This document shows, one piece after another, positions 34,699-42,728 of a stretch of DNA of 42,860 nucleotides; positions within the stretch are counted from its first letter, which is position 1, and the number at the start of each line of letters is the position of its first letter. The notes beneath the pieces were generated by a model. The model ran no database searches. It was not told where the DNA came from and saw nothing but the letters and a program-made list of their open reading frames with translations. The DNA comes from Streptomyces spiramenti. Its GTDB lineage: Bacteria; Actinomycetota; Actinomycetes; Streptomycetales; Streptomycetaceae. The stretch is from positions 1 to 42,860 of the forward strand of contig NZ_JAAVJB010000017.1 in NCBI RefSeq assembly GCF_012034385.1, in the 5' to 3' direction. Position numbers and translations under genes: made by a program.

Positions 34699-35418
34699 AT
34701 GCCCGAGACCACCCCGCCCGCCGAGACAGTCGCACAGACCGACTGGGCCGCACTCACAGCAGAACTCGACACGCACGGCCACGCCTTGACCGGACAACTG
34801 ATCACCCCCGCCGAGTGTCGTGACATCACCGCCCTCTACGACCACCAGCACCACTTCCGCACCACCGTGGACATGGCCCGCCACCGGTTCGGCTCCGGCC
34901 GGTACCGCTACTTCACCCACGACCTTCCCGACGTCGTACAGGCTCTGCGCGACGCTTTCTACCCCCGACTACTGCCCATCGCGCGGGAGTGGGCAGCCAA
35001 ACTGGGCAAGCCCGCCCCCTGGCCCGACACCCTCGCCGAATGGCTGGAGAAGTGCCATGCGGCAGGGCAGCACAGATCCGCGCAGATCCTGCTGCGCTAC
35101 GGGCCCGGGGACTGGAACGCCCTGCACCGCGACGTGTTCGGCGACATGCTCTTCCCCCTGCAGGTCGTCATCGGCCTCGACACCCCCGGCGCGGACTTCA
35201 CCGGCGGAGAGTTCTTGATGACGGAACAGCGCCCCCGGGCCCAGTCCCGCGGCTCGGCGATCGCCCTCCCCCAAGGCCACGGCCTGGTCTTCACCACACG
35301 TGACCGCCCGGTCGCCACCAAACGCGGCTGGTCCAACGCACCGATGCGGCACGGTGTGAGCACCGTCCGATCCGGGCGCCGCCACACGCTCGGTCTCGTC
35401 TTCCACGACGCCGCATGA
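34699..35418 (+). CDS. 2-oxoglutarate/Fe(II) oxygenase of the damaged-DNA type (PF09859) (2)
   Basis: This 239-residue protein is homologous to the oxygenase at 32671. Iron ligands are His143 and Asp145 (LHRDVFGD) and a His in MRHG; the cofactor-binding Arg lies in SGRRHTLGLVFHD. MARHRFGSGRYRYF and LLRYGPGDWNALH are family blocks. It follows the commonest Streptomyces form of the family more closely than copy 1, so copy 1 may be the specialised one. ATG 34699 has AAGGAA upstream. The pair implies two distinct lesion types or a dosage need. Confidence 0.88.
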   Translation: MPETTPPAETVAQTDWAALTAELDTHGHALTGQLITPAECRDITALYDHQHHFRTTVDMARHRFGSGRYRYFTHDLPDVVQALRDAFYPRLLPIAREWAAKLGKPAPWPDTLAEWLEKCHAAGQHRSAQILLRYGPGDWNALHRDVFGDMLFPLQVVIGLDTPGADFTGGEFLMTEQRPRAQSRGSAIALPQGHGLVFTTRDRPVATKRGWSNAPMRHGVSTVRSGRRHTLGLVFHDAA

Positions 35419-35656
35419 CCCCCGACCGAGCAGGCGTCAGCACAACCTCGACACCCTGCCACAGCGGAGGACACCGCCACGACCACCGGCACGAGCGGCC
35501 GGACCGGCCCTGTCCGCTGCGGGCCTCCCGCCCACGGCCACTGGGGCGTCCGACCAACGGCCGACGCAGTGAGAGCACCGCCGTGGCCCGGCCCGGCACC
35601 GAGCGCCTGCCGTCCCCTTGCACCCGCCCGAGAGCCGAACGAGGGAGCACCGCCCG

Positions 35657-36247
35657 ATGAACCCTCTCAGCGAACACGACACAGCCTCGCGATCACCCCT
35701 CATCACCCACGACGACCTCGCCGCCCACACGGACGAGCTGCCCCTGCCCCAGCCCCCCACGAACGCCGAACTCACCGCGATCCTCACCCTGCTGAGCCCT
35801 CCCGGACAGCGGACCGCAGCAGTCACTGTCGGACACAGCCGCGACGACGCCTCCCGCACGGCCGCCCAGGCATTCCACACCGCGTGGACGGCACGCGGAG
35901 GCCACGTCCTGGCAGTCGTCCACTGGCCCGAGAGGGCCGCCTCGTGGCTGCGCCCGGCACGACGGCTCACCGCCGAGACCCCCGACTCCTGGGTGATCGC
36001 CGCCGCCCCGCTGGGCTTCGCACAGCTCGCCCGCCGCCTGCGTGACTCCACCGGCTTCGATCCCGCCCGTACGGTCGCGTTCTCCTCGCTGAACACCGCA
36101 CGGCTACCCGCACTGGCCGGTCCCGGCACACTGAGCGGAATGCGCGGCGCGAGCGCAGACGGCGGTACCTGGCACCTGCACGGCGCCCGGATCACTTCCC
36201 ACCCGCCGGCGGAGACGAGCTCCGGTAGTGCCGGCGCAGGTCGATGA
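35657..36247 (+). CDS. Conserved actinomycete protein of unknown function
   Basis: This 196-residue protein follows oxygenase copy 2. ATG 35657 has GAGGG upstream. Recognisable blocks are TAWTARGGHVLAVVHWPERA, WLRPARRL, DSWVIAAAPLGFAQLARRLR and GMRGASADGGTW, reminiscent of small proteins found in Streptomyces genomes without assigned function. There is no signal peptide or membrane segment. The alternating strands and helices suggest an alpha/beta fold. Placement at the end of the repair block suggests a related role, but nothing catalytic is visible. Confidence 0.7.
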   Translation: MNPLSEHDTASRSPLITHDDLAAHTDELPLPQPPTNAELTAILTLLSPPGQRTAAVTVGHSRDDASRTAAQAFHTAWTARGGHVLAVVHWPERAASWLRPARRLTAETPDSWVIAAAPLGFAQLARRLRDSTGFDPARTVAFSSLNTARLPALAGPGTLSGMRGASADGGTWHLHGARITSHPPAETSSGSAGAGR

Positions 36248-36589
36248 AGCAGGGTGTGTTCGGTGTCAGGTCGAATACACGATGCTCGCCTCGAGGGGTC
36301 TCCTGCGGACGGGGTCGGTGAAGCCCGGGCAGTAAGCGGCGGTGATGCGGCGGCAGGAGTCGGATGTGGCGGAGGCCGCCGGCGGCGCGGGGCGTGCGGT
36401 CGAGGTCACCGGCGCGAAGATCGGGGTGGAGAGCGCCGGCGTGGTGGACGCGATCTCGAACTGGTCGTTGATGTCCTCCCCGAAGGCCCTGTTCGCGCCG
36501 CAGGAGGTGCGGACCATCGCGGCCGACGTCAGGGGCCGGCTCAGATCGATGGTCGATGACGCCAGGGCGAGCGGCGACACGGAGACGCC

Positions 36590-36790
36590 TTGACGGTCAA
36601 GAGCATGCGAAACAGGCTTGGGACCTTGGCCAAGGCGTTGGCCGGGCTGGCGACCGGGTTGAACGCGACGGTGCGGAACGTGACCACCCACAGCCGTGAT
36701 GAGCTGGACGAGCAGGAGGCGGTGGAGCGGTTGGCGGCCTACAGCTACCTCGCTCGGCTGCTGGGCTGCCGTGAGATACGCCGGGCGCCC
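36590..36790 (+). pseudogene. C-terminal remnant resembling TIGR02391-family protein
   Basis: The frame from 36590 reads LATGLNATVRNVTTHSRDEL, then DEQEAVERLAAYSYLARLL. This resembles the C-terminal end of TIGR02391-type proteins common in actinomycetes, where a RNP-x2-H motif is followed by an EQEALE helix. The expected upstream part is absent or lies in other frames (a possible piece at 36342-36593), and the frame runs on into non-coding sequence. I treat it as a remnant. The function of that family is unclear. Confidence 0.4.
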
Positions 36791-36874
36791 TGGGCCGGCC
36801 CAGGCCGCTTTGAGCATGGCTGCGGGCCGCCCTGGGCGGGGGTGGCCCGCGGCGGGGGCGGTGGGGTGTTGACG

Positions 36875-37303
36875 TCAGCCGGTGGCGGGGAGGGGCAGTT
36901 CGGCCAGGAGGTGTCGGACGTGGTGTTCGATCTGGTCGCGGATGGTGCGGACGGCCTGGATGCCGGCTCCTGCGGGGTCGAGCAGGTGCCAGTCGAGGTA
37001 CCGCTTGCCGGGGAAGATCGGGCAGGCGTCGCCGCAGCCCATGGTGATGACGTAGTCCGAGGCGCGGACGGTGTCGGGGGTGAGGAGTTTCGGGGTGGCG
37101 GTGGAGATGTCGATACCGGCCTCGCGCATGGCCTCCACCGCGACGGGGTTGACCTGGTGGCCGGGAAGGGAACCGGCGGAGCGGACCTCGACGCGGTCGC
37201 CGGCGAGGTGGGTGAGGAACCCGGCGGCCATCTGGGAGCGGCCGGCGTTGTGGACGCAGACGAACAGCACGGACGCCGGGGCTGCGGGGGACCGGTCAGA
37301 CAC
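36875..37303 (-). CDS. arsC: Arsenate reductase, thioredoxin/phosphatase type
   Basis: This 142-residue protein has the low-molecular-weight phosphatase fold. The active-site loop VCVHNAGRSQMA (CX5R) lies near residue 16, and later cysteines in MGCGDACPIFPGKRY fit the redox relay of this ArsC class, which reduces arsenate to arsenite. GTG 37303 overlaps the acr3 stop by eight bases. It is the last gene of arsR-acr3-arsC. Confidence 0.93.
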   Translation of the reverse strand: MSDRSPAAPASVLFVCVHNAGRSQMAAGFLTHLAGDRVEVRSAGSLPGHQVNPVAVEAMREAGIDISTATPKLLTPDTVRASDYVITMGCGDACPIFPGKRYLDWHLLDPAGAGIQAVRTIRDQIEHHVRHLLAELPLPATG

Positions 37304-38411
37304 GGGCGTTCTCCGTGGCGGGTGAGGGCGGCGCGGGGCCGGTGCCGTCAGCGGGTGGGAAGCGGTGGCGCAGCGCGAGCGCGAGGTAGACCAGGGCGAT
37401 GAGGACGGGGACCTCGATGAGGGGGCCGACGACGCCGGCCAGGGCTTGTCCGCTGGTGGCGCCGAAGGTGGCGATGGTGACGGCGATGGCGAGTTCGAAG
37501 TTGTTGCCTGCGGCGGTGAAGGCGAGGGTGGTGGCCCGGGGGTAGTCCAGGCCGGCGGCGCGTCCTGCGGCCATCGCTCCGGCCCACATGAGGACGAAGT
37601 AGACCAGGAGCGGCAGCGCGATACGGGCGACGTCGAAGGGGCGGGAGGTGATGGCCTCGCCCTGGAGGGCGAAGAGCAGCACGATGGTGAACAGCAGTCC
37701 GTACAGGGCGAAGGGGCTGATGCGGGGGAGGAACCGTTCCTCGTACCAGGCGCGGCCCCGGATCTGTTCGCCCAGTCGGCGGCTGGCCCAGCCGGCGGCC
37801 AGGGGGATGCCGAGGAAGATCAGGACGCTGCGGGCGATCTCCCACACCGAGACGTCCAGGGTGGTCTGCTCCAGTCCGAGCCAGCCGGGTAGGACGGTGA
37901 GGTAGAACCAGCCCAGCGCTGCGAAGGCGAGGATCTGGAAGAGGCTGTTGAGGGCGACCAGAACGGCGGCGGCCTCCCGGTCCCCGCAGGCGAGGTCGTT
38001 CCAGATGATGACCATGGCGATGCAGCGGGCGAGTCCGACGATGATCAGGCCGGTGCGGTACTCGGGAAGGTCGGGCAGGAACAGCCACGCCAGCGCGAAC
38101 ATCAACGCCGGTCCGAGAAGCCAGTTCAGCGCCAGGGACAGCGCCAGCAGCCGACGGTCGCCGGTGACCGCGCCCAGCCGGTCGTAGCGGACCTTGGCCA
38201 GCGGCGGGTACATCATCACCAGTAGTCCCAGCGCGATCGGCAGGGACACCTCCGCGACGGTCACCCGCGCCAGCGCCCCACCGAGCCCGGGGACCGCGCG
38301 GCCCAGGGCGAGGCCGGCTGCCATGGCCGCCAGGATCCACACCGCCAGCCACCGGTCGGTGAACGACAACGCTCCCCGCGGCCCCGGCACGCCGGTCCCG
38401 GTCGCGCTCAC
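37296..38411 (-). CDS. arsB/acr3: Arsenite efflux permease, ACR3 type
   Basis: This 371-residue membrane protein has about ten hydrophobic helices. The ACR3 hallmarks are visible: GLARCIAMVIIWNDLACGD, containing the conserved cysteine that handles arsenite, and FTAAGNNFELAIAVTIATFG near the end. It exports arsenite across the cytoplasmic membrane. Its start overlaps the arsR stop by four bases and its end overlaps the arsC start. Confidence 0.94.
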   Translation of the reverse strand: MSATGTGVPGPRGALSFTDRWLAVWILAAMAAGLALGRAVPGLGGALARVTVAEVSLPIALGLLVMMYPPLAKVRYDRLGAVTGDRRLLALSLALNWLLGPALMFALAWLFLPDLPEYRTGLIIVGLARCIAMVIIWNDLACGDREAAAVLVALNSLFQILAFAALGWFYLTVLPGWLGLEQTTLDVSVWEIARSVLIFLGIPLAAGWASRRLGEQIRGRAWYEERFLPRISPFALYGLLFTIVLLFALQGEAITSRPFDVARIALPLLVYFVLMWAGAMAAGRAAGLDYPRATTLAFTAAGNNFELAIAVTIATFGATSGQALAGVVGPLIEVPVLIALVYLALALRHRFPPADGTGPAPPSPATENARV

Positions 38412-38800
38412 CGGGCGGCCTCGGTGGTGTCGGCCGACGGCGCGCCGGCCGGGCGGGTCAGGACGCGGGCCAAGCGGTCAGTCGCCTCCGGCAGCAGCCA
38501 GTAGTAGACCCAGGTCCCGCGGCGCTCGCAGTCGATGAGCCCGGCCTGCCGCAGCAGTTTCAGGTGGTGGGAGATCGTCGGCTGGGAGAGGTCGAAGGCG
38601 GGGGTCAGGTCGCACACGCACACCTCGCCGCCCGACCGCGAGGCGATCATCGACAGCAACCGCAGCCTGACCGGGTCCCCCAGCGCCTTGAACACCTTCG
38701 CCACGGCCTCGGCCTGCTCTTCGTCCAGTGGGGCGGCCAGCAGCGCGGGGCAGCACTCCGCGACGTCCTGGCCCACGACCGGAAGCTCTTGTTTCGACAT
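38408..38800 (-). CDS. arsR: Arsenic-responsive repressor ArsR
   Basis: This 130-residue winged-helix repressor has its metalloid-binding cysteines in GGEVCVCDLT and a recognition helix in LSQPTISHHLKLLRQAGLI. An additional CC pair lies near the N terminus. It represses until arsenite binds. ATG 38800 gives the normal start; an upstream frame to 38932 overlaps the divergent promoter and is rejected. Confidence 0.93.
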   Translation of the reverse strand: MSKQELPVVGQDVAECCPALLAAPLDEEQAEAVAKVFKALGDPVRLRLLSMIASRSGGEVCVCDLTPAFDLSQPTISHHLKLLRQAGLIDCERRGTWVYYWLLPEATDRLARVLTRPAGAPSADTTEAAR

Positions 38801-38879
38801 GCTTCTATCTTGACGTTCATCGAAACAAGGCGCAAGCTTGCATCGACAAACACCAATACAAGCAGCCCGGAGGCTCAGC
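38801..38879. promoter_or_regulatory. Divergent ars promoter/operator
   Basis: This 79-base gap separates arsR and arsI. It contains related ATCGA motifs (TTCATCGAAACAAGG and GCATCGACAAAC) and a TTGACG at 38812-38817. It is the expected site of ArsR binding and of both promoters. Exact -10 elements are not clear. Confidence 0.6.
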
Positions 38880-39308
38880 ATGTCCCGCATCCAACTCGCG
38901 CTCCGCGTCCCCGACCTCGAAGCCTCCATCACCTTCTACTCCAAACTCCTCGGCACCGAACCCGCCAAACGCCGCCCCGGCTACGCCAACTTCGCCCTCA
39001 CCGAACCCCCACTCAAGCTCGTCCTCCTCGAAGGCGAACCCACCACCGACACCCACCTCGACCACCTCGGCATCGAAGTCGACACCACCGACACCGTCAC
39101 CGCCGCCACCACCCGACTCACCGAAGCCGGCCTCGCCACCTTCGAAGAGAACGACATCACCTGCTGCTATGCCCTCCAGGACAAGGTCTGGGTCCACGGC
39201 CCCGGTAAGGAACCCTGGGAGATCTACGTCGTCAAGGCCGACGCCGACACCCTCGGTGAGAGCGACACCACCAACACCCCCGCCCCCACCCCCTGCTGCC
39301 CCACCTGA
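38880..39308 (+). CDS. arsI: ArsI/CadI-family protein, probable C-As lyase
   Basis: This 142-residue vicinal-oxygen-chelate protein has two short beta-alpha-beta-beta units. ArsI cleaves the carbon-arsenic bond of trivalent organoarsenicals with iron and oxygen. The substrate thiols are the vicinal pair Cys95-Cys96 (NDITCCYALQDKVWV), and His62 (HLDHLGIEV) and a late Glu (EPWEIY) fit the metal site. A CCP tail is present. CGGAGG precedes ATG 38880. It is divergent from arsR. A CadI-type cadmium-induced role is an alternative label for the same family. Confidence 0.9.
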   Translation: MSRIQLALRVPDLEASITFYSKLLGTEPAKRRPGYANFALTEPPLKLVLLEGEPTTDTHLDHLGIEVDTTDTVTAATTRLTEAGLATFEENDITCCYALQDKVWVHGPGKEPWEIYVVKADADTLGESDTTNTPAPTPCCPT

Positions 39309-39316
39309 CCCCCGCA

Positions 39317-39341
39317 GGCCCCGGCACCACCCGCCGGGGCC
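39317..39341 (+). terminator. Hairpin after arsI
   Basis: A 9-bp stem GGCCCCGGC/GCCGGGGCC (39317-39325 with 39333-39341) with a 7-base loop starts eight bases past the arsI stop. Confidence 0.7.
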
Positions 39342-39638
39342 CACCCACAACCCTGTCGACAGCTCCAGTCCGGCGTCCTGCGCTGCCAGCGCCCCGAGCT
39401 CGGGCATGCCGACCGCCGCCCACCCCACCGTTCCGTGCCCGGCCCGTCCGGCGACGGCGACCGCGTCGGCGGCGAGGGTCAGGAGCAGCGGCACGTCCCC
39501 GTCCGCCGCCGCAGCGGTTCCCGGCCGGAGCCGCCCGCCGGGCAGCACCCCGGACAGCGGCCCGCGGGCGGGCCGCTCCGTGGCGCCGGTCAGGGGAGGC
39601 GGCGTCAGCATCGGCCCCGTCGTCGCTTCATAGATCAT
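39338..39638 (-). pseudogene. N-terminal remnant resembling an actinobacterial RecA-like/ImuA' protein
   Basis: Read on the minus strand from ATG 39638, the frame gives about 100 residues including PARGPLSGVLPGGRLRPGT and TVGWAAVGMPELGALAAQDA. This resembles the start of the RecA-like protein encoded beside the SOS polymerase ImuB in actinomycetes. Likeness stops near 39356, and the rest of the gene is missing where the ars genes begin. A degenerate LexA-box-like sequence (TCGAACATATGATC on the minus strand) overlaps the start. It may be the stump left by insertion of the ars island. Confidence 0.4.
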
Positions 39639-39796
39639 ATGTTCGATTATGCCTGTACAGCACCGCCTGTTCCGGGCGGGCCGGGATCGGGCCCGGCGGG
39701 GGTCCGGAGCGCACCCCCGCCGAGCCTGGGGCCCGGGGCGCACTGCCACCACCTGCGAAAAGTACCCAGAACGCACCTAGGGTGTATTGTATGCAC
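39639..39796. promoter_or_regulatory. Promoter region of the telomere operon
   Basis: The gap lies between the divergent remnant and the XRE-type gene. An imperfect palindrome GTGTAT-TGT-ATGCAC at 39782-39796 lies directly before the start codon, and no ribosome site is visible. This suggests a leaderless transcript or autoregulation at the start codon. Confidence 0.4.
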
Positions 39797-40138
39797 ATGG
39801 TTAATGCTTCGAGTGGTCGCGCTGCTACGACCAGCACTGAAAGGGGGCTGCGGGATGCCGTCGCGGCCCTTTTGCGCGCGACGGGGGAAACGCAGGCCGA
39901 TCTCGCCAAGGGAATCGGCCGGGACCGCACGCAGGTCACTCGGAAACAGGGTGGTGCGGGGTGGAGTATTCGCGATCTCCATTACCTCGCCGCGCATTAC
40001 GAGATGGGCCCGGCGGATCTTCTGCGAGGGGTCGACCACGCTCTGGCGTGTCTGCCGGAGCGCCGCCGCGCGGAGACGGTCGGCGGCACGCAGACGACCA
40101 TCCCCGCCGACCAGCCGAGCGCGAAGGGCAAGCGATGA
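39797..40138 (+). CDS. XRE-type helix-turn-helix protein, first gene of the tap/tpg operon
   Basis: This 113-residue protein has one helix-turn-helix domain (LRDAVAALLRATGETQADLA, then IGRDRTQVTRKQGG) and a disordered tail. It should bind DNA, probably controlling its own operon. Starts at 39791 and 39797 are both possible; neither has a ribosome site. Its stop overlaps the tap-like start by four bases (ATGA), so the three genes appear to be translated together. In the classical Streptomyces arrangement tap and tpg form a two-gene unit, so the third gene is notable. Confidence 0.82.
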   Translation: MVNASSGRAATTSTERGLRDAVAALLRATGETQADLAKGIGRDRTQVTRKQGGAGWSIRDLHYLAAHYEMGPADLLRGVDHALACLPERRRAETVGGTQTTIPADQPSAKGKR

Positions 40139-41502
40139 CCGACCCGATCGAGAACCTGCTCCGGCAGGCCGACCCGCTGCCCCCACCCGGCGAACGGCTC
40201 CGGCTGCGGGAGGCCGGCGGCCTCTCCCGTGCCCAGGTCGCCGCCGCGGTCGGCGTCACCTCCGACACGTTGCGCCGGTGGGAGGCGGGGGAGACCACCC
40301 CGGCCGGGGAGCACCGCGCCACCTACACCCGGCTGTTGCGTGGCCTCGCGGACCGCTACCCGGCCCCTGCCGCCCCGCAGGCCCCCGCTCCTGCGCAGGC
40401 CGCTCCGGTCGTCGCGCACTCGTCGGTGCCGGAGTCCCCGCAGGCCCGCGCCGCCCGCACCGCGCACCACCGCCACCAGGAGCAGCGCCGCACCCGCACC
40501 ACCACAGCCGAGGAGACCCGCACCGGGCTGCGCGGCCGGATCGCGGCCGCCGTGGAAGCCGAGCTGGAGGCCGCCGGCGGGGACGCGGACGCCGCGACCG
40601 CCGCGCTGACGAAGCGGGCGATCCCCGACGTCATGGCGCTGTTCGCCCTGTCCCGGAAGGGCGCCCGGTACGAGCACACCTCCTACCCCGCGCTCCCGCC
40701 GATCTTCTCGAAGCCGTCGAAGCGGGAGGCGGACCTGATCTGGGAAGCCCGCCCGTCCTGGCGCCGCCCCGGGCTGCGCCGCACCCCCGACGGCGAGCTG
40801 ACCGTGACCGCCCTGGACGTCAACGCCGCCTACCTCAGCGCGCTCAAGACCCACCTGCCGATCGGCCGTCTCGAACACGCGCGGGGCGGGGAGCACGACC
40901 GGAAGCGGGCGGGGGTGTACCTGATCGATCCTCCGGTCTGGCGGCATCCCACCGGGCCGAACCCGCTCGGGGACCGCGAGGAGGGCGGGCCGCTGTGGGT
41001 GACGGAGCCGACCATGCGGCTCCTGCTGCGGCTCGCCGGGCCGAAGTACCGTCTGTTCGCCGCCCCGCCGGTCGTCCACGAGTCGTGGACGTCCGGTTCC
41101 ACGGAGACGATGCTCGACTCCCTGCGGCAGCTCCTCGCCGACGCACGCGCTGATGCGATCGCTGCCGGGGACGACGTCACCCTCACCTACGTCAAGCAGA
41201 TGTACGCGAAGTTCGTCTCCACGATCGGGGAGTCCGCCCACAACCGTGAGATCGTCCGCCCGGACTGGGTCCACCTCATCCGGAGTCAGGCGTTCGCGAA
41301 CCTCTGGGGCCGCGCCTACAAGGCCGCCACCGCAGGTCTGACCGTCGTCTCCATGGCGGGTACGGACGAGCTGCACGTCGCCGGTGACTGGCAGGCCGTG
41401 TTCGAGCAGGGCACCGGCCTGTCGGAGATGAAGGTCAAGACGGACCCGCGCACCGGTGAGCCCACCACCTACACCGCCACCATCACCGAGGAGGCCCGCT
41501 GA
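40135..41502 (+). CDS. tap: Tap-like telomere-associated protein
   Basis: This 455-residue protein resembles Tap, which binds telomeric 3' overhangs and recruits the terminal protein for end patching. Residues ~20-70 form a helix-turn-helix (LSRAQVAAAVGVTSDTLRRW), ~75-130 a proline/alanine-rich linker and 150-455 a conserved domain. Three segments of that domain recall family-B polymerase palm motifs: TALDVNAAYLSAL at 228-233 (motif A), YVKQMYAKF at ~352-360 (motif B) and VSMAGTDELHV at ~405-415 (motif C, first Asp replaced by Gly). It is shorter than the classical Tap as I recall it (about 740 residues). The start overlaps the XRE-type stop; the stop overlaps the tpg start by one base. Confidence 0.8.
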   Translation: MTDPIENLLRQADPLPPPGERLRLREAGGLSRAQVAAAVGVTSDTLRRWEAGETTPAGEHRATYTRLLRGLADRYPAPAAPQAPAPAQAAPVVAHSSVPESPQARAARTAHHRHQEQRRTRTTTAEETRTGLRGRIAAAVEAELEAAGGDADAATAALTKRAIPDVMALFALSRKGARYEHTSYPALPPIFSKPSKREADLIWEARPSWRRPGLRRTPDGELTVTALDVNAAYLSALKTHLPIGRLEHARGGEHDRKRAGVYLIDPPVWRHPTGPNPLGDREEGGPLWVTEPTMRLLLRLAGPKYRLFAAPPVVHESWTSGSTETMLDSLRQLLADARADAIAAGDDVTLTYVKQMYAKFVSTIGESAHNREIVRPDWVHLIRSQAFANLWGRAYKAATAGLTVVSMAGTDELHVAGDWQAVFEQGTGLSEMKVKTDPRTGEPTTYTATITEEAR

Positions 41503-42080
41503 TGGCCGACGACTCCCGCTGGGTCGACCTCGGCACGTTCGGCGCCGACGGCGTCCACGGCGCCAACGCGATCGGTGCCGGGATCGAGCGCATGGTCACC
41601 GGCATCGCTTCCTCCCCGGACTCCCGGCGAGGCGTGAACGCCCGGCTCAACTACCTCACCAAGTCTGCCGCCGGCCGCCAAGCCATCATGGACGCCGGGA
41701 TCAGCCGGCGGGCCCTCGCGGCGTGGACTGCGGGGAAGCGTTCCCCGTCCCCGAAGAACCGGGCCCGCCTGGACGCCGCCTACTGGGCGCTGCGGCGCGA
41801 GCGGGTCGCCTCCCACCTCAAGCAGCGCCTCGCCAACGGCGGGCGGGGGACTCGGATCGAGATCGACCCCGTCGACCAGAGCGGCGTTCCGCTCAAGCAC
41901 CGCCGGCACCTCTCCATCCGCTCCACCACCGTCCGGCCCCGTGTCTGGGAAGCCGCCGTCGACGCCTGGCTCACAGGCGACCTGGACGCCATGACCGACG
42001 TCTGGGAAGGAGTCATCCAGGACCTCGACTCCGGCTACGACGCCTACACCTTCGTCTCCTCCGTCGGCTGGGCCTCCTGA
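41502..42080 (+). CDS. tpg: Tpg-like telomere terminal protein
   Basis: This 192-residue protein is close in size to Tpg (~185), the protein covalently attached to the 5' ends of Streptomyces linear replicons and used to prime end synthesis. ARLNYLTKSAAGRQAIMDAG, then ISRRALAAWTAGKRSPSPKN, corresponds to the conserved DNA-binding/helix-turn-helix part. The middle and C terminus (HLSIRSTTVRPRVWEAAVDAW; DAYTFVSSVGW) provide several Thr, Ser and Tyr residues, any of which could be the nucleotide acceptor. It appears divergent from the classical form. Start codon and tap stop share one base (TGATG). Position 0.8 kb from a palindromic replicon end strongly supports the assignment. Confidence 0.82.
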   Translation: MADDSRWVDLGTFGADGVHGANAIGAGIERMVTGIASSPDSRRGVNARLNYLTKSAAGRQAIMDAGISRRALAAWTAGKRSPSPKNRARLDAAYWALRRERVASHLKQRLANGGRGTRIEIDPVDQSGVPLKHRRHLSIRSTTVRPRVWEAAVDAWLTGDLDAMTDVWEGVIQDLDSGYDAYTFVSSVGWAS

Positions 42081-42728
42081 CCTGACACCACCACACAGCA
42101 GCGGCCCGCCACCCTCCTCGGGGCGGGGCCGGGCCGCACCGCTGCCCCGGAGGCCCCTCACAGGCCCTCACACGCCCGCAGGGGTCCGCCGGTCCACCGG
42201 CCCGCCGACCGGCCGCCCCCGCCCAGCGCCACGGCCTTCTCCTTTCCTCCCGGTCTCGACTGGTTCTGCCCCCGGAATTCCCGCCCGCACCGAGCGGCGA
42301 CATCCGCCCGAATTCAATTGACGCCGCATCAGGAGTAGGCCTGGCTCGCGAATTGGTCACTCGTCTCGCTGTAATGCAAAGAGAGATTCGGCACCACGGA
42401 ATGCGAAAAGCCCGGAATTCACCCGACGCGGCGGCCTCGCCGGACGCTGCGCGCCCGAAGGTGGTGCCCGGATTCCGTCGCAGGCGACCCACCGTGTATC
42501 ACGCTGAAGGCCGGGGGTGTTGCCTGGATTCGGGTAATCTCGACAGCGATGCATCACGCCCCGGGACCCCGGACGCGCCGCCGAGTGTAGGGCCGGGACC
42601 CAAAGTTCACACAGGTCAGACGCATGACGCACCGCCAGCCCCCACCTCGTAGCCCGCCACGCCTGAACCCCCGCCGCCCACCGGCCGCATGACCACTAGT
42701 CACTCCGCACCACCCCAAAACAGGTGGT
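42081..42728. other. Subtelomeric non-coding region
   Basis: About 650 bases between tpg and the terminal palindromes. No supported gene. The part from ~42295 to 42560 is less GC-rich, with sequences such as GAATTCAATTGACG and AATTGGTCACTCG. It may take part in end replication. A GC-rich inverted repeat just after tpg (around 42100-42145) may be its terminator. Confidence 0.5.

Noticed and set aside
36254..36559. Open frames on both strands between 36254 and 36559
   Set aside because: No ribosome sites and no recognisable domains; the region is better explained as decayed DNA near the TIGR02391-like remnant.
38817..39337. Minus-strand frame opposite arsI continuing from the ImuA'-like stump
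   Set aside because: Gly/Val-rich antisense of arsI. Only the part right of ~39338 shows any likeness to a protein family.
42307..42313. TTGACG near the telomere as a promoter
   Set aside because: No -10 at the right spacing and no gene downstream before the replicon end.
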